Origin: Pseudoalteromonas ulvae UL12
GTDB taxonomy: Bacteria > Pseudomonadota > Gammaproteobacteria > Enterobacterales > Alteromonadaceae
DNA length: 64,000 nucleotides
Reading direction: 5' to 3'
Assembly: GCF_014925405.1 (NCBI RefSeq)
Contig: NZ_AQHJ01000023.1
Span: 248,001 to 312,000, forward strand
The translations under genes and the position numbers were made by a program. Numbering within the stretch: the stretch's first letter is position 1; each line of letters starts with the position of its first letter. Below are positions 9,901 through 18,100 of the stretch, in pieces. The notes below the pieces were generated by a model. The model was not told the origin of the DNA. It searched no databases and saw only the letters and a program-made list of their open reading frames with translations.

Positions 9901-10072
9901 GCAGGACCATCATATGCAGGACAATTAAATTGAGTGTTAGCTGCTTGGTCGGCGCGTCCTCCACACCTGCAAGCCCACTGGATAGCAACAGCGAAAACAA
10001 GATGGGCACAAAAACACATAACCAAACTAAGGGCTGACGCAGTGCATAACGATATTCATTGCGTAATAACAT
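6905..10072 (-). CDS. ABC-2 type permease fused to M1-family metallopeptidase
   Basis: 1055 residues. The N-terminal half carries two blocks of hydrophobic segments (~15-250 and ~290-560), as in ABC-2 permeases that handle lipids, peptides or antibiotics. The C-terminal half (~580-1050) is an M1 aminopeptidase-like domain with the zinc motif HETAH at 905-909 and the third ligand Glu929 in LVESLAKYVE, spaced as in other ABC/M1 fusions. The catalytic residues are therefore intact. It overlaps the upstream ATPase gene by one base (TAATG), so the two are translated together. The fusion suggests cleavage of a peptide or signal substrate coupled to transport or to membrane release. Expression may be controlled by the divergent LytTR system. 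Confidence 0.88.
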   Translation of the reverse strand: MLLRNEYRYALRQPLVWLCVFVPILFSLLLSSGLAGVEDAPTKQLTLNLIVLHMMVLPVLVAVLSPIVYLRDQQAMMHELIAVTPVSDARRGLVRMLALSLLSFTIISGCSLAVMGLYMSQLGAQGALFEATIGFIALLSLPNAVLLSVLGWLVAQRSANSMLTYVVFGAVLIGYVMVASITGNPALAGSNIVNDTFYQAFIWLDPFAYTAVIKHFSASAEQFNFALLINRIMVIVVSVMLIYVLLRFASRPVSSQPRSADASSTCAAPPSTQCYQAVELHGSAFASFMTLLKTSVHAILTNKLTGGLLLIWALIVCNTVASSNGYIEPLSTLAYTSQDALNHFAFDMLALLGTCLVVLWSWQVTSLARSSNIAQLIAATPMKTHQLLLAHLLTIFWLVVCFLIFAALGSSIAQWLTGSEYQVQAYLSTLSLVGLPLSLLAVTCVCIFHLCRSQVTAGLLVCLIVCIKFTPLMTFLGVTHTLWSVAWTPLQAPDTFWGYRASMSSYWPYMQVWGLAAFSLVCTAMMLSYRGAGLSRGPVSRVHSLLIAPWGLTVAAFIGLHLQLVAEKPLTNSHKREAFKAHYERQFADWRERAQPSIEHLDAKVDFYPLQQRAEFKLTYTLVNHHDEAINQVLIGRAGFYKWADVVFDGAKKVSFDQMLNQAVFEFDQPMAPNETRTFVSVLRYQQPILWPIRGHQFVTPELSYIRSVPFIATVGYQANYELTDPQLRAAHQLAAKPEGLPSMLFADEAAGSGRYDWMTVSSTISTQEGYQAVAPGELVSTRLDNGRHIYQFATRSPIRAIASWLTMPFLAQTKQQNGVTLQVFAPKKDKAAELHLTAMADTVQWFNEHISAYRAKQLSLISVPRIGVTGYALPQVILINDDVGFRAQPEENAGFDQRYRRAVHETAHQWFGHDIGNGVSDDSAFLVESLAKYVELVMLDTHYGPTAVDALVAYESKRYQQRRAMDFGQGRALVDANQSYDQYSRATLVFAKLREAGGDEVIIAALNSLWQHHGYPKRPANSMDFVRYLKVSAGIAHHDLIERLFLQPPAQLES

Positions 10073-10932
10073 TACAGGGCTCCTTGTTTGTTTAACTCAA
10101 AAAAATATTTATCCTGTAAGGTTGCAGGCACTAAGACCGCATCTGTATTTGGTTGTTTATCACCATAAATACGGTAAGCACTTTGCCCATAACGATAGCT
10201 TTTACTTAAAATATGCGAAGGTGACACCCGATCAGGGTTCACATCAGTACGCCAGATTTTATTGTGTAATGGGGCGAGTAAGGTTTGCACATCGCCACTT
10301 TCAATCACACAACCTTTATTAATAATCGCCACGTGATGGCATAAGTTTTCGACATCTTCCACTATATGCGTAGACAATAACACTAAGCGACGTTTACTGA
10401 TGTCTACCAACAGATTGTTTAAGCTCTCGCGTTCCATTGGATCTAACCCAGCCGTAGGTTCGTCCATAATGATTAACTTTGGATTTCCCAATAGCGCCTG
10501 CGCAATACCAAAGCGCTGGCGCATCCCTCCTGAAAAGTTCACCACTTTTTTATTAGCAACATGAGTTAAATTGGTTAATGCAAGTAAGCGCTCAATTTGT
10601 GGCTGATAATCCGCTTTGCGTAACCCTTTGAGAATGGCAATGTGTACCAAAAGCGCCTGACAGCTCATATTCGGATACACACCAAAATACTGGGGTAAAT
10701 ACCCCAACTGAGCACGCAGCGCATCAGGATGCTGGAGAATATTGCAATCATCAAAGGTAATCGAGCCGCTATCGGGTGCCTGTAGACACGCAAGTGTGCG
10801 CATTAAACTCGACTTTCCCGCCCCATTTGGGCCAAGCAAGCCAACCATGCCAGTTGGTAAGTTCAGAGATATATTATTGAGTGCACACGTCCCATCAGGG
10901 TAAGTTTTATTGATATTGGTCATTGTTAGCAT
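10072..10932 (-). CDS. ABC transporter ATP-binding protein
   Basis: 286 residues with Walker A (GPNGAGKSS), Q-loop region (LGYLPQYFG), signature (FSGGMRQR), Walker B (LIIMDEPTAGLD) and the switch histidine (STHIVED). It powers the permease/M1 fusion encoded immediately downstream and overlapping it by one base. AGGAG lies eight bases before the ATG. The last ~60 residues are poorly conserved, as in CcmA/drug-type ABC-2 ATPases. The promoter region, shared with the LytS-like kinase, contains a LytTR-type repeat. Confidence 0.93.
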   Translation of the reverse strand: MLTMTNINKTYPDGTCALNNISLNLPTGMVGLLGPNGAGKSSLMRTLACLQAPDSGSITFDDCNILQHPDALRAQLGYLPQYFGVYPNMSCQALLVHIAILKGLRKADYQPQIERLLALTNLTHVANKKVVNFSGGMRQRFGIAQALLGNPKLIIMDEPTAGLDPMERESLNNLLVDISKRRLVLLSTHIVEDVENLCHHVAIINKGCVIESGDVQTLLAPLHNKIWRTDVNPDRVSPSHILSKSYRYGQSAYRIYGDKQPNTDAVLVPATLQDKYFFELNKQGAL

Positions 10933-11018
10933 GGCGGCTCTCCTAAAAATTGAATAACACCATCCTAAAAAAATTACCGGTTTACGCCCATCGATACATG
11001 CCTAAGGGTATGAACTAT

Positions 11019-11070
11019 ATGATGAAAGATAAAATTTTACTTTCATCATATAAATCGGTACTTTCATCAT
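11019..11070. promoter_or_regulatory. Candidate LytTR-regulator binding sites between divergent operons
   Basis: TACTTTCATCAT occurs at 11038-11049 and again at 11059-11070, exactly 21 bases apart. A third copy in opposite orientation (ATGATGAAAG, 11019-11028) makes a 13-bp-arm palindrome with the first. LytTR regulators bind two direct repeats on one helix face with about a 21-22 base period. The first nine bases match the published LytTR half-site consensus at all but one defined position. The neighbouring operon encodes a LytTR regulator. Confidence 0.6.
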
Positions 11071-11127
11071 TTAACACCTTACAACACGCTCATAGCCCGC
11101 CACACTGGTTAAAAAATGGAATCTTTT

Positions 11128-12639
11128 ATGTCTTTGGCTAAGCAAAAAAACGCGTTCAAACACGCACAAGCCATATTCGTTAGTAGTGTGCCCGTTTTAG
11201 CCGCTATCATGCTCGAAGCGCATATTCGCTTTTTATCGCTCCGTTATGAATCACCCACGATGTATGTGGCGATTAACCTGCAACTCGTTATCGAGTGCTT
11301 GCCTTTTTTGCTTGCTCATTATGCGACTCAGCACCTTACACGCATCAAAGCTTTGAGTGCTTGGGCCAGTGGCTTTATTGGCTATCCACTGCTGCTCATT
11401 GCGCTCAATCAGAGTGCTGAGTCAATCAATCAGACGCTGTATTTAGGGTGGCAAGGTTGGTTATTTTGCGTGACAGCAAGTGCTGCTTGGCTGCTATCAC
11501 AACAACGAAAAACACAAGCAGCTAAAAACAAAATGAACTGGTTTCAGGCTATTTTTTCGCTCAATGCAGTCATCGCTATCTTAGTGTTTAGTTGGGTCGC
11601 GATCATGGCTGGGGTATTAAATTCACATGTAGACCCGATGATGAATCAGCCTTTTCCACTTCGCCTTGATTTGGGAAAAATAGTGACTCAGTTTGGTCAG
11701 TTTTTTCACTACTTTTGGCAATTGAGTGTGTATGGCCTGTTTACCATGATGCTGTATTTATTTACTCGTTATGTCTTAATCCGCCTAGTGTTAACACAAC
11801 AAGGGGTATTAAGTTTTTTGTTTTCCTGCTTATTAACCCTCATTATTGCAACACCCGTCATGATCTGGCTGCTGCTACAATTGCCAATCAATGATTTACC
11901 CTCCCATATCGCAAACCTGACACCGGGTGCAGATCACAACTTGTTTAATCGTGATAATTATCAATTTATATTCTTATTTTTAGCCATTAGTTCCCCAATC
12001 ATTTTGGCCTTTGAACGTCAACAGCATCATGCCACTATTAATGAAATTGCCAATCAGCATACGCAAACAGAACTCAAGTTATTACAGCAGCAAATCAATC
12101 CGCACTTTTTATTCAATACTTTAAACAACTTATATGCGCTGACGCTGACAAAATCGGACGATGCTCCTGAGCTGGTGATGCAATTGGCTAATTTACTTAG
12201 ATACAGTGTCTATGAAGGCCAAAAGCCGCAAGTAAACCTTGAAAAAGATCTCGACTATTTACAAAACTTTATTGCCTTACAAACAATTCGCAGCGGCGAT
12301 AAATGCCGCTTTATCACCCAGTGGCCAGCATTAACACAACCACTGAACATTGCGCCTTTGTTGCTAATCATCATCTTAGAAAATGCCATCAAACATGGCG
12401 TCGAGCCAACAACTGAACAAGTAACAGTGGAATTTAAGGTGACACTCAATGCCAATCAACTCAGTGTTGTTTGTAAAAATCCTATCCATTCATCGCCCTC
12501 AGAGCAGGTCGGCGGATTAGGACTCCTGAATTTGAAACGTCGCCTCGACTTACTATACCCTAATCAGCATACATTCACGCAACGTCACACCGCACAATAC
12601 TGGCAAACGACCCTGACCTTGGAACTGACCCCATGTTAA
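11128..12639 (+). CDS. LytS/YehU-type sensor histidine kinase
   Basis: About 503 residues. The first ~310 are a multi-pass membrane sensor with no recognised family. The kinase domain is the His_kinase (LytS) type: QQQINPHFLFNTLNNL carries the phospho-histidine (codon at 12103), then an N-box (IILENAIKHGVEP) and a late GGLGLLNLKRRL. An ATG at 11116 is also in frame, but GGA lies better placed for the ATG at 11128. The gene overlaps the LytTR regulator by seven bases, so they form a pair. It is divergent from the ABC/M1 operon and probably senses a condition relevant to that transporter. Confidence 0.88.
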   Translation: MSLAKQKNAFKHAQAIFVSSVPVLAAIMLEAHIRFLSLRYESPTMYVAINLQLVIECLPFLLAHYATQHLTRIKALSAWASGFIGYPLLLIALNQSAESINQTLYLGWQGWLFCVTASAAWLLSQQRKTQAAKNKMNWFQAIFSLNAVIAILVFSWVAIMAGVLNSHVDPMMNQPFPLRLDLGKIVTQFGQFFHYFWQLSVYGLFTMMLYLFTRYVLIRLVLTQQGVLSFLFSCLLTLIIATPVMIWLLLQLPINDLPSHIANLTPGADHNLFNRDNYQFIFLFLAISSPIILAFERQQHHATINEIANQHTQTELKLLQQQINPHFLFNTLNNLYALTLTKSDDAPELVMQLANLLRYSVYEGQKPQVNLEKDLDYLQNFIALQTIRSGDKCRFITQWPALTQPLNIAPLLLIIILENAIKHGVEPTTEQVTVEFKVTLNANQLSVVCKNPIHSSPSEQVGGLGLLNLKRRLDLLYPNQHTFTQRHTAQYWQTTLTLELTPC

Positions 12640-13331
12640 ACGCACTCATCGTCGACGATGAACCCCTCGCCCATCAAGTGATATTGCATCATCTTAAGGC
12701 CCATAGCGATACTCAGGTTAGCGGCCAATGTTACAACGCCACCGATGCATTGTGTTTTTTGGCCAATCATTCTATCGATCTGCTCTTTCTTGATATTAAT
12801 ATGCCTGCTTTAAGTGGTATTGAATTATTAAAAGTGCTCGCCAACCGGCCACAAGTGGTCATCATCAGTGCCTATCAAGAATACGCATTGCAAGGCTTTG
12901 AACTCGATGTCACTGATTATTTACTCAAGCCAGTTGATGCCAAACGACTCGCATCCGCGCTTGATAAAGTGCGCATGCGCGCGCAACTAATACAGCCACC
13001 AGCACCTGCTCAGCCTCTGGATTTATCGGGTCATATCGTGCTAAAAGTTGAGCGAGAAAAACACAAAATAGCCCTCAAAGAGATCAGTTATCTCGAAGCC
13101 TATGGCAATTACGTCAAAGTGTGGCAAGGCGACACTATGACGTTAGCCAACACCACACTTAAACAACTGTTAACTGAGCTGCCTGAGGCGTTTTTTGTTC
13201 AAGTGCATAAATCATTTGTGGTCAACAAACAACACATCACCGCCCTCACCACGCAATCACTGCAATTAGCCACAGGCCAAGCAATAAAAATAGGGAAGTC
13301 ATACAAAGCCAGCTGCCAAGATTTACTGTGA
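12633..13331 (+). CDS. LytTR-family response regulator
   Basis: 232 residues. The receiver domain (1-~120) has the acidic pair at Asp8/Asp9, phospho-acceptor Asp54 in FLDINMP, and the conserved lysine in DYLLKPVD. The C-terminal ~100 residues form a LytTR DNA-binding domain (ISYLEAYGNYVKVW, then FVQVHKSFVVN). It overlaps the kinase gene. The likely targets are the 21-base-period repeats at 11038-11070, which would control its own operon and/or the ABC/M1 transporter. This is an inference from family binding mode and position. Confidence 0.92.
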   Translation: MLNALIVDDEPLAHQVILHHLKAHSDTQVSGQCYNATDALCFLANHSIDLLFLDINMPALSGIELLKVLANRPQVVIISAYQEYALQGFELDVTDYLLKPVDAKRLASALDKVRMRAQLIQPPAPAQPLDLSGHIVLKVEREKHKIALKEISYLEAYGNYVKVWQGDTMTLANTTLKQLLTELPEAFFVQVHKSFVVNKQHITALTTQSLQLATGQAIKIGKSYKASCQDLL

Positions 13332-13487
13332 TTAAACAAGATCCGTCAAGCTTGCCTCACACCGCAGGCATCAGGCAATTTTGCAATAGAATCGGCCGTT
13401 CAATTTGTAAACAAAATATTAATAAAATACTTTGGATCCTGTATAGTCAGCCTCTTACCTTGAAATAAAAATAACAACAAAGGAAAA

Positions 13488-15341
13488 ATGATGATTAAAA
13501 AATCCTTGAAATGGATTGGATTACTGATCCTACTCGCCATACTGAGTGGGGCAACGTTTATCGCCCACGAATGGTATGCTGATAAACCCCTGCGCTTTAA
13601 ATCATATGTTGACCGTACTATGGTCAAAATGGCGTTTGATAGCCCAGAAACCTTAACCTCTTTAGGCTTTTTAGAAGGCGTTGGTATTAAAGGTCACAAC
13701 GCCGACTTAGATGATGCCAGCCTTGAAAAAGCCAATGAATTGTATGAAATGCTGCCAGCAATTCGCCAAGGTGTTGCGCAATATGCCGATGACGAACTCG
13801 ATAAATCAGACCAAATGTCTAAAGAAATTGCCTTGTACTTGCTGGATTTTGCCAGCGAAGCCAATCAATTTCGCTATCACGGTTACCCAGTCAATCAGCT
13901 GTTTGGCATTCAAAATGGCTTTCCAAGCTTTATGGATGCCCAGCATCAGGTCAAAACCATCGAAGATGCCGATAACTACATTAGCCGCTTATCACAAATA
14001 AAACGCAAATTTAGTCAAAGCCTCGAAGGACTCAAACTCAGAGAAGAAAAAGGCATCATCCCACCCCGCTTTGTGATTGATCGCGTGTTAGATGAAATGC
14101 AGCAATTTGTTGATAAACCCATTACTGACAATATTCTGTACGTCTCATTACAAGAAAAAATGAACAAAGCAGAGCAAACCGCACAAGAAAATCAAGATTC
14201 GGTATTTAATGATGACGTACAAAGCCGCATTTTGGCTGATGTAACCAGCCAAATGCAGACATCTGTGCACCCTGCTTACCAACTGTTTATTGATTACTTT
14301 ACCAAGTTAAAAGATAAAGCCACCACAGATGATGGGTTTTGGCGCCTGCCTGATGGTGACAAAGCTTATGCCAGTTCACTGAAATTTTTTACCACCACAG
14401 ACTACAGTGCTGATTACATTCACGATACTGGCCTGCGTGAAGTTGACCGTATTCAGGGAGAGATTTTAACCATCTTGAGCAATGAAGGGTTTGATACCAA
14501 CGCTGGGTTTACCCCCGCCATCGAGCTGCTCAAAGCACAGCCTGAGTTTTACTACCCTGATACCGATGAAGGTCGCCAGCAAATCCTCGACGACTATCAA
14601 ACCATCTTAGATGAAATAAGCGCAGGCCTAGATGGCGCCTTTAATATTCGCCCACAAGCGGGCATGAAAGTACGCCGCATTCCGGAATTTAAAGAAAAAA
14701 CTGCACCAGGTGCCTATTATCAGCAACCGGCCATCGACGGCTCTCGCCCGGGGATGTTTTTTGCCAATTTATACGATATAAAAGCAACGCCGAAATACTC
14801 AATGCGCACATTAGCCTACCATGAAGGCGTGCCAGGGCATCACTTTCAAATCGCCATTGGCATGGAAGCAGAAGGCCTACCACTATTTAGAAAAGCATCC
14901 CCTTTTACGGCCTACACCGAAGGCTGGGCCTTGTATGCTGAACAAGTGGCGTGGGAGCTTGGCTTTCAAGACGATCCCTACGACAACATAGGGCGCTTAC
15001 AAGCGGAGCTATTTCGTGCGGTACGACTCGTGGTCGACACAGGTATTCACCACAAACGCTGGACACGCGAGCAAGCGATTGATTACATGCTTGCCAATAC
15101 CGGAATGGCCGAGTCTGACGTGATATCTGAAATTGAACGCTATATCGTGATGCCAGGCCAAGCAACCTCATACAAAGTCGGCATGATGAAAATTCTAGAA
15201 ATCCGCGCAGCCGCGAAAGCACGCCTAGCTGAGCAATTTGATTTGGCTGAGTTCCACGATGTGGTGCTCAAAAATGGCGCTGTGCCGCTGGATATTTTAG
15301 CTAAAATTGTTGATGATTACGTCACTGAAAAACTGAAATAA
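13488..15341 (+). CDS. DUF885-family metallopeptidase, membrane-anchored or exported
   Basis: 617 residues. A lysine-rich start and hydrophobic stretch (~8-25) give a signal or anchor sequence. The body is a DUF885 protein with the zinc signature HEGVPGHH at 445-452 and a downstream EGWALYAE that supplies the third ligand, so it should be an active carboxypeptidase-like enzyme in the periplasm. AGGAAAA precedes the paired ATGs at 13488 and 13491. It stands alone, with a hairpin 15 bases after the stop. The substrate is unknown. Confidence 0.87.
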   Translation: MMIKKSLKWIGLLILLAILSGATFIAHEWYADKPLRFKSYVDRTMVKMAFDSPETLTSLGFLEGVGIKGHNADLDDASLEKANELYEMLPAIRQGVAQYADDELDKSDQMSKEIALYLLDFASEANQFRYHGYPVNQLFGIQNGFPSFMDAQHQVKTIEDADNYISRLSQIKRKFSQSLEGLKLREEKGIIPPRFVIDRVLDEMQQFVDKPITDNILYVSLQEKMNKAEQTAQENQDSVFNDDVQSRILADVTSQMQTSVHPAYQLFIDYFTKLKDKATTDDGFWRLPDGDKAYASSLKFFTTTDYSADYIHDTGLREVDRIQGEILTILSNEGFDTNAGFTPAIELLKAQPEFYYPDTDEGRQQILDDYQTILDEISAGLDGAFNIRPQAGMKVRRIPEFKEKTAPGAYYQQPAIDGSRPGMFFANLYDIKATPKYSMRTLAYHEGVPGHHFQIAIGMEAEGLPLFRKASPFTAYTEGWALYAEQVAWELGFQDDPYDNIGRLQAELFRAVRLVVDTGIHHKRWTREQAIDYMLANTGMAESDVISEIERYIVMPGQATSYKVGMMKILEIRAAAKARLAEQFDLAEFHDVVLKNGAVPLDILAKIVDDYVTEKLK

Positions 15342-15356
15342 CCCATTACCATCATG

Positions 15357-15388
15357 GCTATGCCCTGAGTATTCTCGCAGGGCATAGC
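15357..15388 (+). terminator. 11-bp hairpin after the DUF885 gene
   Basis: GCTATGCCCTG, a 10-base loop, then its exact complement, 15 bases past the stop codon. A short T run follows after a few bases. The stem is strong and the position fits a terminator. Confidence 0.7.
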
Positions 15389-15515
15389 GCATCTAATTTT
15401 GACTTTTGATATCACTGCGCTTATAGATAATCGTTGAACCCACCAGCATCGCGGCTTGGGTTCCAATTGAGTCCTCAGCAAACAGTCCTTTAGAAATGAT
15501 CCTGCGTGTGATCCC

Positions 15516-16223
15516 TTAAAAACGGTAACTCACGTGCGCGCCTATCCCTTGTTTATTTGAGCTATCGGCTGTAAAACCATTTTTAACCGGATCAAAATTT
15601 GAATAAGTCGCAAAGACGGCTAAATCAAGTTGCTTAGTCATAGCGTAATTGAGGCTCAAACTGGCTTCGTGCGCATCCGCTTGGCTCATATCATTCAAAT
15701 CGCGGTAGGTATAACCCGCGCTCAGCACTACATGTTCAAATAATTGCTGCTGAACCCCAGCAGAAAAGCGCCACTCATCCGCATTGGCTGTGTGACTAGG
15801 TTGATTCCAAAACACATATTGCGTGCCAAATAACACGGCTGTTTCATCTGTAAAAACATATTTGCCCAGTAAATCAGCACCATAACCGAGCACATCTTGA
15901 TTATCAGTGGTCTCATACACCCCTTTCATTCCACCACCTAAGGTGAGTTCTAATCCCAAGCCGTTGTTGCCTCGCGATAAAAAACGATAGCGAGTGTGGC
16001 CAATATTAATGCTCCAGTTATCGGTGATCCCGTATCCGGCATCCAAGCCAATCATAACTTCATTGTCTCGGTCGTTTTTGGCGTAGCTAAGATTACCCGA
16101 CAGCTTCACTTCACTGTCTTTAAGAGTCAGTGAGCGCGTCACTAAATTTTGATCGCTCAGCTCATTCGCTTGAGTCGTTGCAGCTACAAATAAACACAGT
16201 ACAGCCGTTACTTTTTTAAACAT
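15516..16223 (-). CDS. Outer-membrane beta-barrel protein
   Basis: 235 residues starting at the ATG at 16223. It has a good AAGGAA site and a clean signal peptide (KKVTAVLCLFVAATTQANE); in-frame codons further upstream are unlikely to be used. The mature part is made of alternating strands (VMIGLDAGYGI, WSINIGHTRYRF, VVLSAGYTYRDL, LDLAVFATYS) and ends in SYRF, a terminal aromatic typical of barrels inserted by the BAM complex. The strand number suggests a small 8-10-strand barrel. Function is not recognised. It is divergent from the flavin reductase gene, with ~190 bases between them. Confidence 0.75.
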   Translation of the reverse strand: MFKKVTAVLCLFVAATTQANELSDQNLVTRSLTLKDSEVKLSGNLSYAKNDRDNEVMIGLDAGYGITDNWSINIGHTRYRFLSRGNNGLGLELTLGGGMKGVYETTDNQDVLGYGADLLGKYVFTDETAVLFGTQYVFWNQPSHTANADEWRFSAGVQQQLFEHVVLSAGYTYRDLNDMSQADAHEASLSLNYAMTKQLDLAVFATYSNFDPVKNGFTADSSNKQGIGAHVSYRF

Positions 16224-16416
16224 GATTTTTCCTTTCATTGACGGTATGGCAATCATGTTAGAACGAAGTATTGTAAGTTTCTGGCGCGAAAATGTTTGAA
16301 ACTGTTGGTAAATGTAGAAGCTCACGTGGTCGACTATCTTGAGGCACTTTACTTCACTGGCATAACATGCGAGCGTTAGCCCATATTTCACTGAACATAT
16401 ACTTACTCCCATTGCT

Positions 16417-17031
16417 ATGATTATTGATTTTTCGGCTCTTTCAGCCAATAACATTTACCATACCCTCACCCAAACGATTATCCCAAGACCCATTGCGTGG
16501 GTGTTATCAAAAAATCCACAGGGAGTGCTGAACCTGGCACCGTTTTCCTATTTCACTGCAGTCAGTTCAAACCCGCCGATTTTAATGTATGCGGTTGGGC
16601 AAAAGCCATGCGGGGAATACAAAGATTCAGCAACCAATGTCGAAGCAACAAAAGAGCTGGTCATTCACATTGCCAGTTGCGACCTCGCTGATGACGTCAC
16701 CCAATCGGCGGCGACCTTACCCAACGATCAATCAGAATTAGACTTGCTTGACCTCGATGTGTTGGACTTTGATGATTTTAGCCTTGGCCGAATAAAACAA
16801 TGTAAAGTCGCGTATGCGTGCAAATTACACAAAGTGGTCGAGATGGGTGAACTACCAATGAAACTGATGTTTGTTGAAGTAACCAAAGCCTATATTGACG
16901 ATGGCATTATCGAGCAAGATGAAAAAGGTCGCAGCAAAATCGATGCCCTAGCTCTTGACCCCCTTGCACGTCTAGGAGCCGCTGAATATGCCGATTTGAA
17001 TGAAATATTTACCGTCAGTCGCCCAAAATAA
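16417..17031 (+). CDS. Flavin reductase-like (DIM6/NTAB) protein
   Basis: 204 residues with the FMN-binding split-barrel pattern: IIPRPIAWVLS near the start, NLAPFSYFTAVSSNPP, and later HKVVEMGE. Proteins of this family bind FMN and often reduce flavin or act as oxidoreductases; the substrate here is unknown. The stop codon lies inside the left arm of an 11-bp hairpin. It is the last conserved chromosomal gene before the cassette cluster. Confidence 0.8.
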   Translation: MIIDFSALSANNIYHTLTQTIIPRPIAWVLSKNPQGVLNLAPFSYFTAVSSNPPILMYAVGQKPCGEYKDSATNVEATKELVIHIASCDLADDVTQSAATLPNDQSELDLLDLDVLDFDDFSLGRIKQCKVAYACKLHKVVEMGELPMKLMFVEVTKAYIDDGIIEQDEKGRSKIDALALDPLARLGAAEYADLNEIFTVSRPK

Positions 17032-17048
17032 TCTCACTATTTTGGGCG
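17020..17048 (+). terminator. 11-bp hairpin overlapping the flavin-reductase stop
   Basis: CGCCCAAAATA and TATTTTGGGCG are perfect arms with a 7-base loop. The left arm contains the TAA stop. No U tract follows, but the location fits the end of the transcript. Confidence 0.55.
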
Positions 17049-17109
17049 GCTGAATAAGTGGAATAAATCAGAGAGAATAAGTGTGAGTAAATAAGCCTTA
17101 GCTTTACTT

Positions 17110-17145
17110 GTCAGATTTGATTAATAGGATTTAATCAAATCTGAC
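17110..17145. repeat. Perfect 14-bp inverted repeat
   Basis: GTCAGATTTGATTA and its complement flank an 8-base loop. It lies in the 280-base gap between the flavin reductase gene and the cassette genes. A second palindrome, TTGACCGC-TTAT-GCGGTCAA, is at 17248-17267, and a weaker one at 17281-17301. They could be terminators for the minus-strand cassette transcript or an edge marker of the inserted region. No gene is seen in this gap. Confidence 0.6.
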
Positions 17146-17310
17146 TGTCACACTAGATCCAACATGGAGATTGTTGCACTTGATGCCACTCTACCTCCTC
17201 AATCCAGTCATATTCCCTCGAACTTTCAATAAATTATTGATTTGGATTTGACCGCTTATGCGGTCAAAAAGATAGGTAATGCCGATTGAAGAGAGATCGG
17301 CTCATATGTG

Positions 17311-17985
17311 TTAGAATTTTTTGAAACTTATAAGCTCAGCATTTTTAATCGAAACCTTATAATCTCCAAATAAATTACTAAAGCCAAGCTCCCCTGAGAT
17401 TGTTGCGTTATAACCGGAAGATAAAGCAGCTAAATCCTTTTCATGTTTTCTTTCAAAAGTGGCAGTGAAGAATTTAGGTATAGATGAAGTTCCAGACGCT
17501 TTTTCATGGGTAAAGGTTAAAATTAATTCGCTATCATCCCTTTTGAATATTGGTTCAACACACTCGACCTTCACATTTAAATTAATTTTTCTACCAATGT
17601 TACGTTTAGCAAACTGGTCTATTTGTAGTTTCGTGTATTCTTTATTATTTAAAGCTGAAACGATATCTTCAAATAACAAGTTAAAGCTATCCTCTTGACT
17701 ACTTTCAACAACTTCATTTTTAGTGGGGAATTGGTTTTCAATTGGCTCTGATTTTTCTTTTATTACAGCTTCGACGGGAGCGTGAACTATTGGTTTTTCA
17801 TCAGCTTCAGCAGTTAGTTTTTGACTGCTTAATTCTCTTCTTTTTATATCAACAAACGTCAAGATAAAACCAATCAATACAAGGATCGGTTCAAAGTTAC
17901 CTTCAGGGTTGTTAAACCACAAAATGCAAAGCATAACAGCAATGAACGCTAATATTATTTCTGCTACCAATAGTTTATTTTGCAA
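17311..17985 (-). CDS. Membrane protein of unknown function, cassette gene
   Basis: 224 residues. Two hydrophobic segments (about 6-22 and 30-45) anchor the N terminus. A low-complexity charged linker rich in E/K/P follows, then a C-terminal domain (~100-224) with strands INLNVKVECVEPIF, LILTFTHEK and ATISGELGFSNLFGDYKVSI. The C-terminal part resembles small OB-like folds, but no family is claimed. AGAGGTTAGG precedes the ATG. It follows an attC-like site and is more AT-rich than the chromosomal genes to its left, which is typical of integron cassettes. Confidence 0.6.
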   Translation of the reverse strand: MQNKLLVAEIILAFIAVMLCILWFNNPEGNFEPILVLIGFILTFVDIKRRELSSQKLTAEADEKPIVHAPVEAVIKEKSEPIENQFPTKNEVVESSQEDSFNLLFEDIVSALNNKEYTKLQIDQFAKRNIGRKINLNVKVECVEPIFKRDDSELILTFTHEKASGTSSIPKFFTATFERKHEKDLAALSSGYNATISGELGFSNLFGDYKVSIKNAELISFKKF

Positions 17986-18001
17986 CCTAACCTCTCGAAA
18001 A

Positions 18002-18100
18002 TTCTAACGCCTAATTAACAGGCTTAAAATTGTTTGCTAAGATGTTTGAGGGACGAAAAAAGCAAACTGTTTTAAGTCCTTGTTTAATTTATTGTTATGT
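18002..18100 (-). repeat. attC-like integron recombination site
   Basis: Read on the minus strand, it starts at the stop codon of the preceding gene with ACATAAC, has an inner AAGGACTTAAAACAG...GCTTTTTTCGTCC block, and ends with TTAATTAGGCGTTAGAA. The ~99-base length, imperfect end-to-end complementarity, overlap with the upstream stop codon and position right before the next gene all fit attC. The terminal core GTTAGAA departs from GTTRRRY in its last base. Confidence 0.7.

Noticed and set aside
16224..16454. N-terminal extension of the outer-membrane barrel gene
   Set aside because: The signal peptide and ribosome site place the start at 16223; the upstream frame is not signal-like.
17158..17311. 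A possible fourth attC after the first cassette gene
   Set aside because: ATCCAAC/GTTGGAT resembles a core, but there is no convincing end-to-end complementarity or the shared inner block, so it was not called.
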